From the NCBI GenBank assembly GCA_035934385.1, contig DASYXY010000008.1:62001-126000 (forward strand): DNA of 64,000 nt, in the 5' to 3' direction. Under the pieces are notes generated by a model. The model saw only the letters and a list, made by a program, of their open reading frames with translations, searched no databases and was not told the origin of the DNA. The translations under genes and the position numbers were made by a program. This document shows positions 42,901-54,900 of the stretch, one piece after another (positions within the stretch are counted from its first letter, which is position 1; the number at the start of each line of letters is the position of its first letter). The stretch is from CF-118 sp035934385. Its GTDB lineage: Bacteria; Chloroflexota; Dormibacteria; Dormibacterales; Dormibacteraceae.

Positions 42901-45900
42901 GGCGGGCTGGGCGACTTCTCGCATGCCAGCGCGCAGACAAACGTGAACTCCAACGACGCAGCCGTCATCGGTGCCGGCGCGAACGTCAGCGGCATGACGG
43001 TGAACTTGCTATCCAACTCGCACGGGGATAACTTCGGCCGAGCCGAGTCGTTCGCAATCGCGTTCATCGGCGGATCGTTCGCCAACGAGGGCTACACGCT
43101 CAACGGCAACGACACGGCGCTGATCGACGGGATCGGCGGCTCCAACACCAAGGTCAGCGCCCTGGACGGCATCGACGTCCGCGCCTACCACTACAGCGAG
43201 AACAGCGACCACGACCACTCGTCGACCTGCATCTGCATCGGGCCGTCTTCAGGTGGCGACGGCGCCAACTTCAACCTGACCAACAATGCATCGGCTCATG
43301 CCGGTGCGTTGGTCACGACCGGCCCGCGCCTGATCTTCGGAGTCAACGAGAACGACTCGACGCTCGAGGTGCCGCTGCACACCAACAGCGACAACCACCT
43401 GGCCCTGTACGTGGAGGCGCAGAACGAGGGCGGTGCGTCGGGCGGCAGCTCGCAGATCGCGTGGAGCTCCGACGTGGTGATCTACACCGGTCCGAGCCCA
43501 TTCCTGCACGTGGGCAGCAACAGGACCGTCGACGAGGCCATCAACATCTCGGTCAACGGTATGGCTAACCCGGCGCCTGGCACGCCGCTGAGTGGCACCG
43601 TCAACGTTGACGACAAGGTCAACCACGAGGTCGGCGACATCTGGATGGACTCCAGCGGCGGCATCGGCACCGAGACCTCGGTGGGCACGTTTACGTTCCG
43701 CGAGAACTACCAGACGGTCATGGTCCAGAACGACTCACCGCTCGAGCTCGTCCTGAACAAGCTGGTCGTGATCAACCCGCAGGCGCAGCCCACAGTGACC
43801 CTGAACGGCAGCCCCGTTCAGACCGCCACGCCGTTCTTCGAGATCAAGCAGGTCGCTCTGCCGACCACGGTCACGATTTCCAACACCGGTACGGGCATCG
43901 GCGCCTCGGACATCCTGTTCAAGGGCACGATCGACAACCCGATCGGCGAGACCGACGTGACGAACGCAGGCGGAAACATCCTCGGGCTCTGCGATGGGCC
44001 GCGCTCCGGCTGCGCCGCGTTCATCCGCAGCAACGTCACCCATATCCACGCTCCGGCGGGCAGCATCGGCACGACCGGAGGCACTTACCTGGGCGTCAAC
44101 CCGGTGCAGTGGGATGGCGGGGCGATGGTGTTCACCGCCGATGCGCTCAACGACATCAACCTGGACATGGCGACCGAGGCGCGCGACCCCGGTATTCCGT
44201 TCCCAACGCACAGCACCACGGTCAGCGGTGACGGCCAGGATGTCTCGCTGGGCACCCTGAAGGTTGCTTCGGCGAGCGGATTCGCCGGTAGCGGCACGTT
44301 CACGGCCGCCGGGGTGGAGGGGATCTGCAGCTACACGTCGATCGCCGGCAACACCTTCAAGGGCATCACCGGGTGCACAGGCGTGCCCGAGGATGGCCAG
44401 AAGGTGACGGACGCCGACCCAATCGAAATTGGCAACATCGTCGGGGGCGGCAGCATCAACCTGCGCCTGCAGGGCACTGTCGATGCGATCGGCACTGTGG
44501 ATCTGCCTGGCGTCATCCTCGCCGGCACCACCGGCCACAACACGGGCGCGCCGCCGCCGCCGGAATCGCCGCCGCCGTACTTCAACCAGTTCTACCCCGA
44601 CACCGGGACGCCCGGGAAGTTCGACCCCGGCGCGATCGGCGGCAGCCCCAACGCCAGCGAGAGCACGTACAACTTCGACCTGCTCGACGCGGGCAAGAAC
44701 GGCACGGCCGGCAGCATCAACGTGTTCGCCCAGGACCCGAGCAAGACCGCCACGCGGATCAACGTGAACGGCCTGGTCGAGATCCGCCAGGGCCTGACGG
44801 GCGTGCACGCGTACGGCAACGTCAACGCCACGCCGGGCGTGAACGGCTTCATCAACTTCAACGAGCAGTTCGGCGACCTGCGCGTCGGCGTGATCAAGTC
44901 GAGCGACGACGACGTCACGCTGGTCGCGCCCGGGTCGATCTTCGACGCTCCGGGCGGCACCGACAACCCGCCGGCCACTGGCGACGCCTCGCCGTCGTCC
45001 AACCCCGACGTGATCGGCGTCAGCATCACGCTGATCGCCAACACCGGAACGATCGGTCAGGACATCAACTTCCTCGAGATCCAGTCCTCGTTCGACCGGT
45101 TCGGCATTCTGAACGCTGACGCTCCCGGCGTGATCCGCATCACCCAGACAACCGGCGACCTGAACGTGGACGTGGTGACGACCTGCTTCGCGGCGAGCGC
45201 CACGAGCTGCAACAACGTGAGCCTGGCCAACGACAACGGCTCGATCCTCGACGGCCACAACCGCGGGGCCGGCGGCTCAGGCGGGCCCGGCGGCAGCGAC
45301 CCGAACGTCATCGGCAACACCATCGACCTGTCGGCCCTGAACAACGGCATCGCCGGCAGCATCGGCGGCGACAACACCCACGGGAACGACCTGAAGGTTT
45401 ACTCGTCGGCGGGCAGCGGCTGCGGCCGGAGCTTCACGCTGGCGTACCAGGACGCGAACTACCAGAACGCGAAAGCGGGCGAGCGGTCGGTCACCGCCAA
45501 CTGCGACCTCGCCGCACAGGCCGACAACAACGTGTTCATCACCGAGACGCCGGGCGTGGCGCTGCTGAACGTCGTGGCCGCGCCGATGGACCTGCTGCTG
45601 GCTCTGGCGAGGAACGGCAGCGTCCGCCTGACCACGACTGAGACCGGCATCGACGGCAACGGCGCCGCGTGCACGGTCAGTGTCCCGACCTGCCCGAACA
45701 GCTCCGCAACCGCAGGCAACGACATCCTGCTGCTGCACAAGGGCAGCACGTTGGTCGTCGAGAACGACCATGTCGCGGTGCCGTTCGGCGAGGTCAAGGC
45801 GCAGAGCGGCAACGTCACGCTGCGGGCGGCCGACGACATCGTGACCGATCCGAGCAGCCAGATCCTGGCCACGACCGAGATCAGCGACCCGGGCACCGGC

Positions 45901-48900
45901 GCGACAGATCCCAACCTGCCAGTCAACAAGACCGGCAACATCGACATCTACGTCGACTCCCACCCGACGTCGCCGGTGACGGCCGTGTCCGACCCGACCG
46001 TCGGTGATGGTGGTGTGGCCGTGCTCCGCAACGGCGCGACGACAGCATTTGACGGTTTCGTCCCGGCCACCACCGGCCAGATCACGCCGGGCGCGGGCGG
46101 CGGCCTGACCCGCGTCTTCGGCAACGGCGAGGCCGACACGATCATCTTCGACCAGTCGATCCTGGGCGGCCAGACGCGCGCCTACGGCGACAGCTCGCCC
46201 ACCGTTGCCACTGCGCTCGCTTCAGCCTGCGGCGGTGCTCAGACCCTTTGCAACGACACCTTCATCGTCAACCGCCTGCAGTCGATGGTGACCGTCGGCA
46301 CCGACATCGGCCTCGCCGACACGCTGACGCTCGATGGGCAGAACGGCGCCAACACCTATGACATCTACACGAGCGGCAGCCAGTTCACCCAGAACAACTA
46401 CATGATCAACGTGCTCGGCTCGCACCAGCAGGCCGACGTCTGCTCCGGTTCGCCGGCGTCGTCCACGACGAACTCCTGCACAGACACGCTCAACGTGTTC
46501 GGTTACGACACGTACACCAGCGGCTCGCCCGACAACACTGGGACCAACCTGGCAGCCGGCGTGGACTACTCGACCAACGACATCTTCCTGCTCCGTAGCA
46601 CCCCGGCCGGCATCAACGGCGAGACCGCCGCTCGGCCGACCGCGTACCAGGGCACCGGCGACCCGGACGGCGACAACGAGTTCGCCGAGACCGCCGCGGA
46701 CAACGACTCCGGCGACGAGTACTCCGGCGGGTCCGCCTTCATCGCCCTGCTGCACGCCACGCTGAACCAGGCGCAAGCCGTGGACAACACCGGCGCATTG
46801 ACCGGCTGTGGCGGTGTGGGCCTGGTGGGCAAGACCTGCAACTTCGGAGTCGAGCGCGTCAACTACGACAGCGCCATGAACGGTGGCGTGCACGTCTACT
46901 CGCTCGGCGGCAACGACTACTACGCCGTCGACGACAACGCCGCGCCGACCTACCTGGACGGCGGCTCGGGCGACAACTACTTCCAGATCGGCCAGATCTA
47001 CGGCCTGCGCCGCAACGCCGGCCCGGTCACGTCACCGGTCCCGCCGACCTTCAACGGCTCCGGCAACCTGGCCGCGGAGAACGTCTTCGACGTCGCGACG
47101 ATCGCGACCACGCGCGGCTGGCTGTCTCGCGGCACGAGCTCGCCGCTGGTCGCCCAGGGCGGCACCGGCAACAACACGTTCGTCGTGTACAGCAACCACG
47201 CGGTCGTCCACCTCGAGGGTGACGGCGGCAACAACCTGTTCATCGTCCGCGGCTTCGCCCTGGCCCAGGTCGACAGTGTCGGCAACATCAAGCTGCCCGG
47301 CGGGTGCAACACGATCTCCGCGCCGTATTGCTTGCCGCTGCCGATCCTGACCAACGGCTTCTCGACCGCGGCTGAGACCGACGTTCGGACGGGCGCCGGC
47401 CAGAACCAGGTCGAGTACAACATGAACGCGCCGGTGTCGGTCGACGGCGGTACCGGCTTCAACAAGCTGATCATCCTGGGCACCGAGTTCGCCGACCACA
47501 TCGTGGTCACCGACCACGGCATCTTCGGCGCGGGCATGTTCGTGACCTTCCGCAACATCCAGGTCATCGAGATCAACGCCCTCGAGGGCGACGACACGAT
47601 CGACGTCCTGTCGACGCCGCCCGGAGTCGCGGTCCGTGTGATCGGCGGCCTGGGCAGCAACCAGATCAACGTCGCGGGTGACGTCAACGGCGACGTGTTC
47701 TCGCTCGACATCAACGGGACGAGTGGGACCATCAACCACGACGTCCTGACCCAGGACGCGCTCTACAAGGACCTGGTGATTCCAGGCGTCAGCCTGTCCG
47801 TCGCCCAGGGTTCGCAGGGAGCGGTGATCATCACCGAGCACGCGGGCGGGACCACCGTCTACGAGGACGTCGGCGGCGCCGCCGGCTCGATCGGCACGCG
47901 CATCGACAACTACACGGTGCGCTTGGCGCAGAAGCCGATCGCCCCGGTCTTCGTCACCGTGACCGCCGAGCCAGACATCCGGCTCAATCGTCTGGGCCTG
48001 AACCAGACCAGCCAGATCGGTGACTCGATCCTGCTGACGACGGGCCTCTGCAGCCTGAGCTGTGTCGGCACCACAACCGCGCTAACGGACTTCTACCTGC
48101 ACACGATCTACGACGCTTCGAACCTCGATTCGCCGCAGCGCGCTGTGGTGCTGGAGTTCGACGCGAGCAACTACTCGGTGCCGCAGACGGTCGACGTCGG
48201 CGCCATCAACGACGCTCTGAACGACGGCCAGCGCGTGTACGAGGTCAGCCACTCGGTGCTGAGCGCGGATCCCTTCTACAACAACGCCGTCGTGCGCAAC
48301 GTCGAGGTGACGAAGATCGACCCGGGTTCACCGGGCATCCAGGTCACCGTGCTCGGCAACACCGACGTGCCCGGCATCTACTTCGACGGTGCCACCGACG
48401 GCGCCGGCAACCTGACCTCGGCGACCGCCACCTTCACGATGGCGGACAACGGCCAGCCGATCTACGAAGTCAACTCGACGGCGCACATCGCGCTGGGCAC
48501 CACAATGACCTTCGTCAGCGCAACGCAGGTGACGCTGTCGTCGCCCGGCGTCGCGGGCACCAACGTGGTCTTCTCACTGCCGAGCCGCGTGACCCCGCCC
48601 GCTCAGTTCTCGACTGGCAGTGTCACCGGCGCGACCGTGACGGCGGCCGGCGCCAACTTCACGCTTGCCGACCTGGGCCAGCCGATCAACGAGACCGACG
48701 GTGCCGGCCACCTACACGCCGCCACGGCTATCACCGCCGTGATCGACGCCAATACGGTGACGATATCGCCGAGCGACGTGTCGGATGGGGCCTTCTCGTT
48801 CGTGCTGCCGAGCCGGCTGTCGGCCTTCGCCGACTTCCGCGACGGCGACACGACGACTGTCGCGGTCAACCAGATCAAGTCCAGCACCGCGGCGTTCAAC

Positions 48901-51900
48901 GCCGGTGACATCGGCCGGCCGATCGTCGAGGTCGACGACGGTGGTCACATCGCGGCCGGAACGGTGATCATCCAGGTGTCGAACGACTCAACCGTCGCCA
49001 CGCTGTCGAGCAACACGACGAACGGCACGGCCAGCGGCATCGTCTTCACCCTTCCCGCACGCAACGCGAGCAACGTCGTGCTCGAGGGCGACAGCAAGAC
49101 CCAGATCACCGCCTACTACTCGGTCCAGCTCCAGGCGCCACCGAGTTCAGGCGTCGTGACCGTCGACGTCAGCCCACAGGACGGCTACGTCAACCTGACC
49201 AGTAACGACCCGCGCTTCATGCTGATCGGCCTCGGTCCTGTCGGCGCAACGGCGGGCGACTGGAACATCACCTTCAGCGGCAGCAATTTCAACGTGCCGG
49301 TGGTGATCGCGGTCAACGCGCCCAACATCTACGCGCCGTTCGATCCGCACAACGAGTTCATCACCCACCAGGTGATCAACAGCGCTACGACCGCCGCCAA
49401 CTACGTGCAGACGCCGCCGATCAGCGCCAGCCCGCTCTTCTTCTACGTGTACAGCAACCGCGAGCCGAACGGCATCGTGCAGGCACCGGCCGGCATGGTG
49501 GTGACGAAGTGCGGCGACGCCGACCCGACCAAGTGCACCGTGCCCGGTCCAGGCTCGAGCTACAGCATGAGGCTGACCATGGCGCCGACCCAGGATGTGA
49601 CCGTGGCCCTCATCACCGACGGCCAGACGGACACGACCCCGGGCGGTCGCGTCTTCAACAACCACATCGGCAACGCGGCCACCGTGACCATGTTCAGCGG
49701 CAACGTGGTGGTCTTGGGAAACACGATCACGCGTGGCACAGGGTCTGAGCTCGGCAGCTTCATCAGCGAAGGCTTCCAGGTCGGGCAGCACATCATGGTC
49801 GGGCTTGCCGGGCCGTTCACTGTGACTGGCGTGACGGACCAGGTGCTAACGCTCATGACCGCGCCGCCGGCCGTGACCAGCGCTGTCATAAGCCGGACCG
49901 TCGACCACGGGCTGTTCATGGGCTCAGTCAAGTACGACGAGTGCTACGCGAACGACGGTGCGGGCAACTGCCTCGGCGCCATCATCCGCGCCGACGGCTC
50001 GAGCTGGCTGGACGACGGCTTCCTCGAGGGCCAGATGTTCCAGATCAACGGCTCGGGCGGACTGTTCAAGATCCAGGCCCTGACCGGGACGACTACGACC
50101 AAGGTCGACGTCCTGGTCGTGACCGCGACTACGCACGACCCGACTACCGGGACAGAGTCGCTGCCTACGATCCTGCCGTTCGGACCCGCGCACACCAAGG
50201 GCGGCCCGATCACGGTCACCCTGACGCAGTGGGCCGGCGAGGTCACGTTCAACTCGACCAACTGGTACGTGCCGGTGGCGATCCCCGTTCTTGCCGACCC
50301 GTACTACAACGTGCCTGCAGGCAGCCGCTCCCGGCTTTCGTTCCCGAAGGTCCCGCACCTGCTGTCGAACATCCGCGGTCCGCTCTCGGTCGAGGGCGCC
50401 GACCCGGGCAACGACCACACCCAGCTACAGCTGCCGGTGATGCTGCCGGCCGAGACGAACGCCGCTCCGTTCGGAATCGGCGTGCAGCCGCCCGAGTCGC
50501 AGCAGGTCAACGTCCTCAACATCTTCGACGACGGCGCGCAGCAGGACCAGACGGGCACGCTGAGCTCGACCTCGCTGGTCGGGTTCGGCATGGGCCCAGG
50601 CCTGGACTTCACTGGCCACAAGGGCTACGTGAACTGCAACGGGCTCATGGGTATTGCCCTGAAGGACTGCCAGCTACTGCACCCGACCTTCGGTGAGCCG
50701 GCTAAGTTCCCCGGCGGCATCAGCTTCGGCTCGATCACCATCGACCCGGCCACCGGCAACTTCCTCACCAACGCCGCGCTTTCGACGATCCAGGTCCTGA
50801 ACCTGATGATGGGCCAGGGCAACGACCACCTGACGGTCACCGGCAGCCTGGTGCCTGGTCCGTACGCCAACGCGAACGGCTCGCTCTTCACGGACGGCCA
50901 GCTGAACACGTTCGTGCACGGCGGATTGACCCAGGTCCAGGGCGGTGGTGCCGCATTCCTGCAGGTGCTCAGCGGCATGTTTGACGTGACCCAGCTCGAC
51001 GCCAGCCACTGGAGCGTCAAACGCGACGACAACTTCAGCTGGGGCGCATACGAGTTCGCGCCCGGGCAGATGCTGATGTGGAACGGCGTGCCGTTCGGCC
51101 TGATCACTGACATGGGCCTGACGGGCGACCCGAGCGGCGCGACGCTGATCGTGTCCGGCGCGCTCGGCACTCCGCTCATGGCCGGGCCGACAGTCACCGA
51201 GACCGGCACGATCGGCGTGTTCGACCCGGCGACGAAGTCGACAGGCAGCTTCTACTACTCGGGCAACACGATCACTCGGACCGACCTGCGCAGCTGGGCC
51301 GAGTTCGGCTTCGTCAATGGCGAGGCGATCGTCGTGGACGGCGTGCCGGCTGGCACGATCTCGATCGGCGGCCCGACAAACGACGTTCTGACGATCAGCG
51401 GCAGCGCGGCGCCCGCCGCTTGCGCAACGCTGCCCGGCGCCTGCACAACCACGGTCGCGGTCTACGACTCGGTCACGCCTGCGAGCAACCCCGTCCGCCT
51501 GGGCGGCAACGACATCACAGTCAACGGCGGCGGCGGTCCTGGTCCTGGCCTGCAGCCGCCAACGATCACGGCTTCCAACACGCAGGTGCTCACAGAGGCC
51601 ATCACCGGCGCCACCACAGAGACGCTGACCCGGAGCGTGGGTTCCTGGCTGGCTGACGGCTACGTCTTCGGCATGGTGATGCAGATCGGCGGCGTGCCCG
51701 CCTGGACGATTGCCGGCGTGTCGGCGACCACGCTCGACCTGACCGGCCCGAATACGATGCCGACGCTTACGTGCACGACCGTGGCCGGGGTGACCACGTG
51801 CCCGACCTTCGTCGGGTTCGCGCCGTCTCCGCTGGTCGTCTACGGCAGCACCTCGCAGGACGGCATCTGGTACAGCGGCGACCCGCACACCATGACCCAG

Positions 51901-54900
51901 CGGGACTTCGGCACCAAGCCGTTCCCGACGCAGCTCGGCAACGGGACGCCTGACTTCATCTTCCCGGTCGCGGACACGTTCAAGTACGCCGGCAACAACG
52001 TCCTCGACGCGAGCGCGGACTTCCCGATCGCGCCTCTGTCGCTGACATCGGTGCCGAATGTGGGCGTGCCCGAAGGCCAGGTGCCGAGCGTCGGCGTGGT
52101 CCTGTACGGCGGCCCGGGCAACAACACGATCTACGGCAGCCAGGCGCCTGACTTCATCGCCGGCGGCTCTGGCAACACCACCGTTTACGGCGAGCGCGGC
52201 AACAACCAGATCCTTGGAAGCGACGGCATCAACGTCGACGTGATCACGCGCGCGATCAGCTTCCCGACGAACAACTCGAGCGCTTACCCGAACGCGGACA
52301 CGCTGATCTGCGGCCAGACGCCGCCGACCTGCAACAACCTGATCTACGGCAACACGCCCGGCGCCGGCGAGGTCGTCACCGACCGCTTCGCCGACTACAA
52401 CAACGTGATCTTCGGCGCGGACGGCATTCTCAGCCAGGACACGCAGGAGGCCACCGTCGGCGTCATCGGGAACACCGCGCCGTACCTGTCGCACATGGTT
52501 GGCGGGCTCGTACTCGCATCCAACCAGTCGACTGGCTTCGCGACCCTGACCTGCCCGACCACAGCGGCGTGCTTCACGACCGCCGATGTCGGCCAGGCCG
52601 TCCAGGACAGCTACGGGTTCCTGGGCGCGGGCACCACTATCACGGCCATCGCTGTCGATCTCGTGACCGGCCGCACCTTCGCGACCCTGTCGCGCAACGC
52701 GCTGAATGCTGCGTCGGCGACCGGTCTCACCGTGACCGTCTTCAACACGCGCACGGTCACCGTGATGCTGACCGCCAACCCGCCGAGCACCGCCCTCGTG
52801 TTCAACATCCCGGCTGCGACGCTGACATGTATCACGCCCAATCCGTGCTTCAACCAGAGTGACGTCGGCCTGGTCGTCACCGACTTGGTCGGCCCACTGA
52901 GCAACGTCAACCTCTCCGCGGGCACCGTGATCTACTCGGTGAACACCGCCGGCACGGTCGCGACACTGACGCGGAACGCAGTCGCCGGGTCGGTCAGCTC
53001 GCTCAACGTCATCGTCGGGCCGCCGCACGGCTACTGCCGGCCGTTGGGCGCGATCTCCAACAGCCCCGGTTACTGCCAGCCGAGCGGGACAACCTCGTGG
53101 GGCGACAACCGCGTCGAGAAGATCATGACGACGGGCGACATCACCGCCGTCGCGTCGACGCGGCCGCAGAACCACGGCAACGACACCCTCTACGGGTCTG
53201 GCGGCGACAGCGTCCTGATCGGCGGCGATGGCACCGACAACATCCAGGGCGGCCCGGGTCGCAACCTGATCGTCGGCGGCAGCGTCCAGCTGTACCGCGG
53301 CGCCGGCACCATGGCCCTGGTGCCCGACCCCAACACTCACCTGTTCAACTACACGAACCCGCGGTTCCAGGACCTAGGCGGGCCCGTCGGCACGGTCATC
53401 TACAACTCGTGCACCTATGGGACCTGCGCCCTGAACAGCAACGGCACGTTGAGCGACAACGCCACGTTCGGTCAGTCGATGAACGACAACACACCTCAGT
53501 GCGACCCGACCGGCCATGCCTGGTGGAGCGATTTCCTGTCCAACGCGGGTAACGCGGGCATGCTCGGCACGCCAAGCTGCAAGGCCGGCACCGGCCAGAT
53601 CGGCATCACGCTATCGGCTCCGGTCGGCACCCCTGGCTGGCCAATCGACCTGCAGGACTCGCCGTACAAGGGCGCCGACTACATTGCCGGCGGGCCTGGC
53701 AGCGGCTACATCTTCGGCGAGTCCAACAACAACATCATCCAGGCGCACGGCTCGATCGACATCGTCCACCCGACGGTCAATGGCAGCTCGCTAGCCAACC
53801 AGATGGCCTCGAATCTCGAGACTGTAGGCGACCCGTACGCCGGGGCTTCGGCCTGCTCGTTCGCTGGCTTCTACCTCGGCGACCGCGTGGGCGCGTGCCG
53901 GAACACCGGGGCGAGCGACGCACTGCCTGTCGACCCGACCCAGCCGCTGCGTCTGAACCCGTCGCTCGACAACTACCTGCCGCTCGAGTACGCGCTGTCC
54001 GCAGGCTTCACGATCACCGGCCACACGCTGGTACGCAACGACGGGCTGCAGTGGGCCGACGCGGGCTTCGCGGTCGGTCAGACGGTCTCGGTCGGCACCA
54101 ACGCCGGCAACGCGGCTCCGGCCGGGGTTGTTACAGCGATCAGCCTGGATGGGCTGACGATGACCGTGAGCGGCCTCCCGACCGGGACCTACGTCGCCGC
54201 AACCGACGGCGAGTCCTACGTCGAAGGCGGGCGCGGCAACAACACGATCTTCGCCAACCAGGGCCAGAACGACATCGTCGGCGGCAACTCCGACCTGTTC
54301 AGCCTCAAGGCTCCGGCCCAGCGCGCCAGCGGGTCGAACCTGATCTTCGGCGGCTCGGGCAGCAATGTCGGCTACGGCGACTGCACGAACTCTTCGTTTG
54401 ACACGCTGAACCTGATGCCGGGCACCAACGAGTGCTTCACCTCGGCGAACGGCCACGCCCACGACTCCAACGTCCTGACCGCCAACAACGCGGACGTCAT
54501 CCGCCTGATTGGCACCAAGGGGACTTACGGCGCGGGCAACGGCGTCGCCACCTTCAACTTCACCCCTGGTGGCGGGCAGCCCGCGGGCGCCTACTTGAAC
54601 TTCAACTACGACCTCGCCGGCTACCCGAACGCCACCGAGCGGATCATCGCCCGGGCCGTCAAGCCGCTTGACAACACGCCGGGTGGTCCCGACCTTGCCG
54701 GCCAGGCGCCTGTCATCAATGGCGGCGTCCTCGTCTCGGGCGGTCCGCTCGTCACGGGCACCAAGGCGACCAACCTCGTCGGCGACATCGGCGGCAACCC
54801 GGTGCCGGCCGGCTGGGGCAACAACGGCGAGCCCGCAGGCACCCTGCAGCAGGGCTCGGAGATCCACGCCGAGAGCGGTGACGCGTTCATCTACGGCGGC

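Larger units (their letters stand above)
23950..44418 (+). repeat. Seven dispersed copies of a ~67-aa two-cysteine module
   Basis: Copies lie at about 23950-24165, 28600-28805, 28816-29014, 29158-29370, 29374-29575, 32917-33117 and 44215-44418. The consensus is L-x-V-A-x-x-x-x-F, then F-x-V-x-G-x-x-G-T-C-x-Y-x-S, then F-x-G-I-x-G-C-T-G-x-P-x-D-G-A-x-V-T. The two cysteines are 13-18 residues apart and could form a disulphide. Four copies are clustered (28.6-29.6 kb) and the rest are spread over 20 kb. The pattern resembles beta-modules seen in some phage structural proteins; homology is not shown. Confidence 0.7.

Noticed and set aside
23950..44418. CRISPR or tandem DNA repeats in the giant gene
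   Set aside because: The repeats are protein-level, irregularly spaced and in frame, without identical DNA repeats or spacers.
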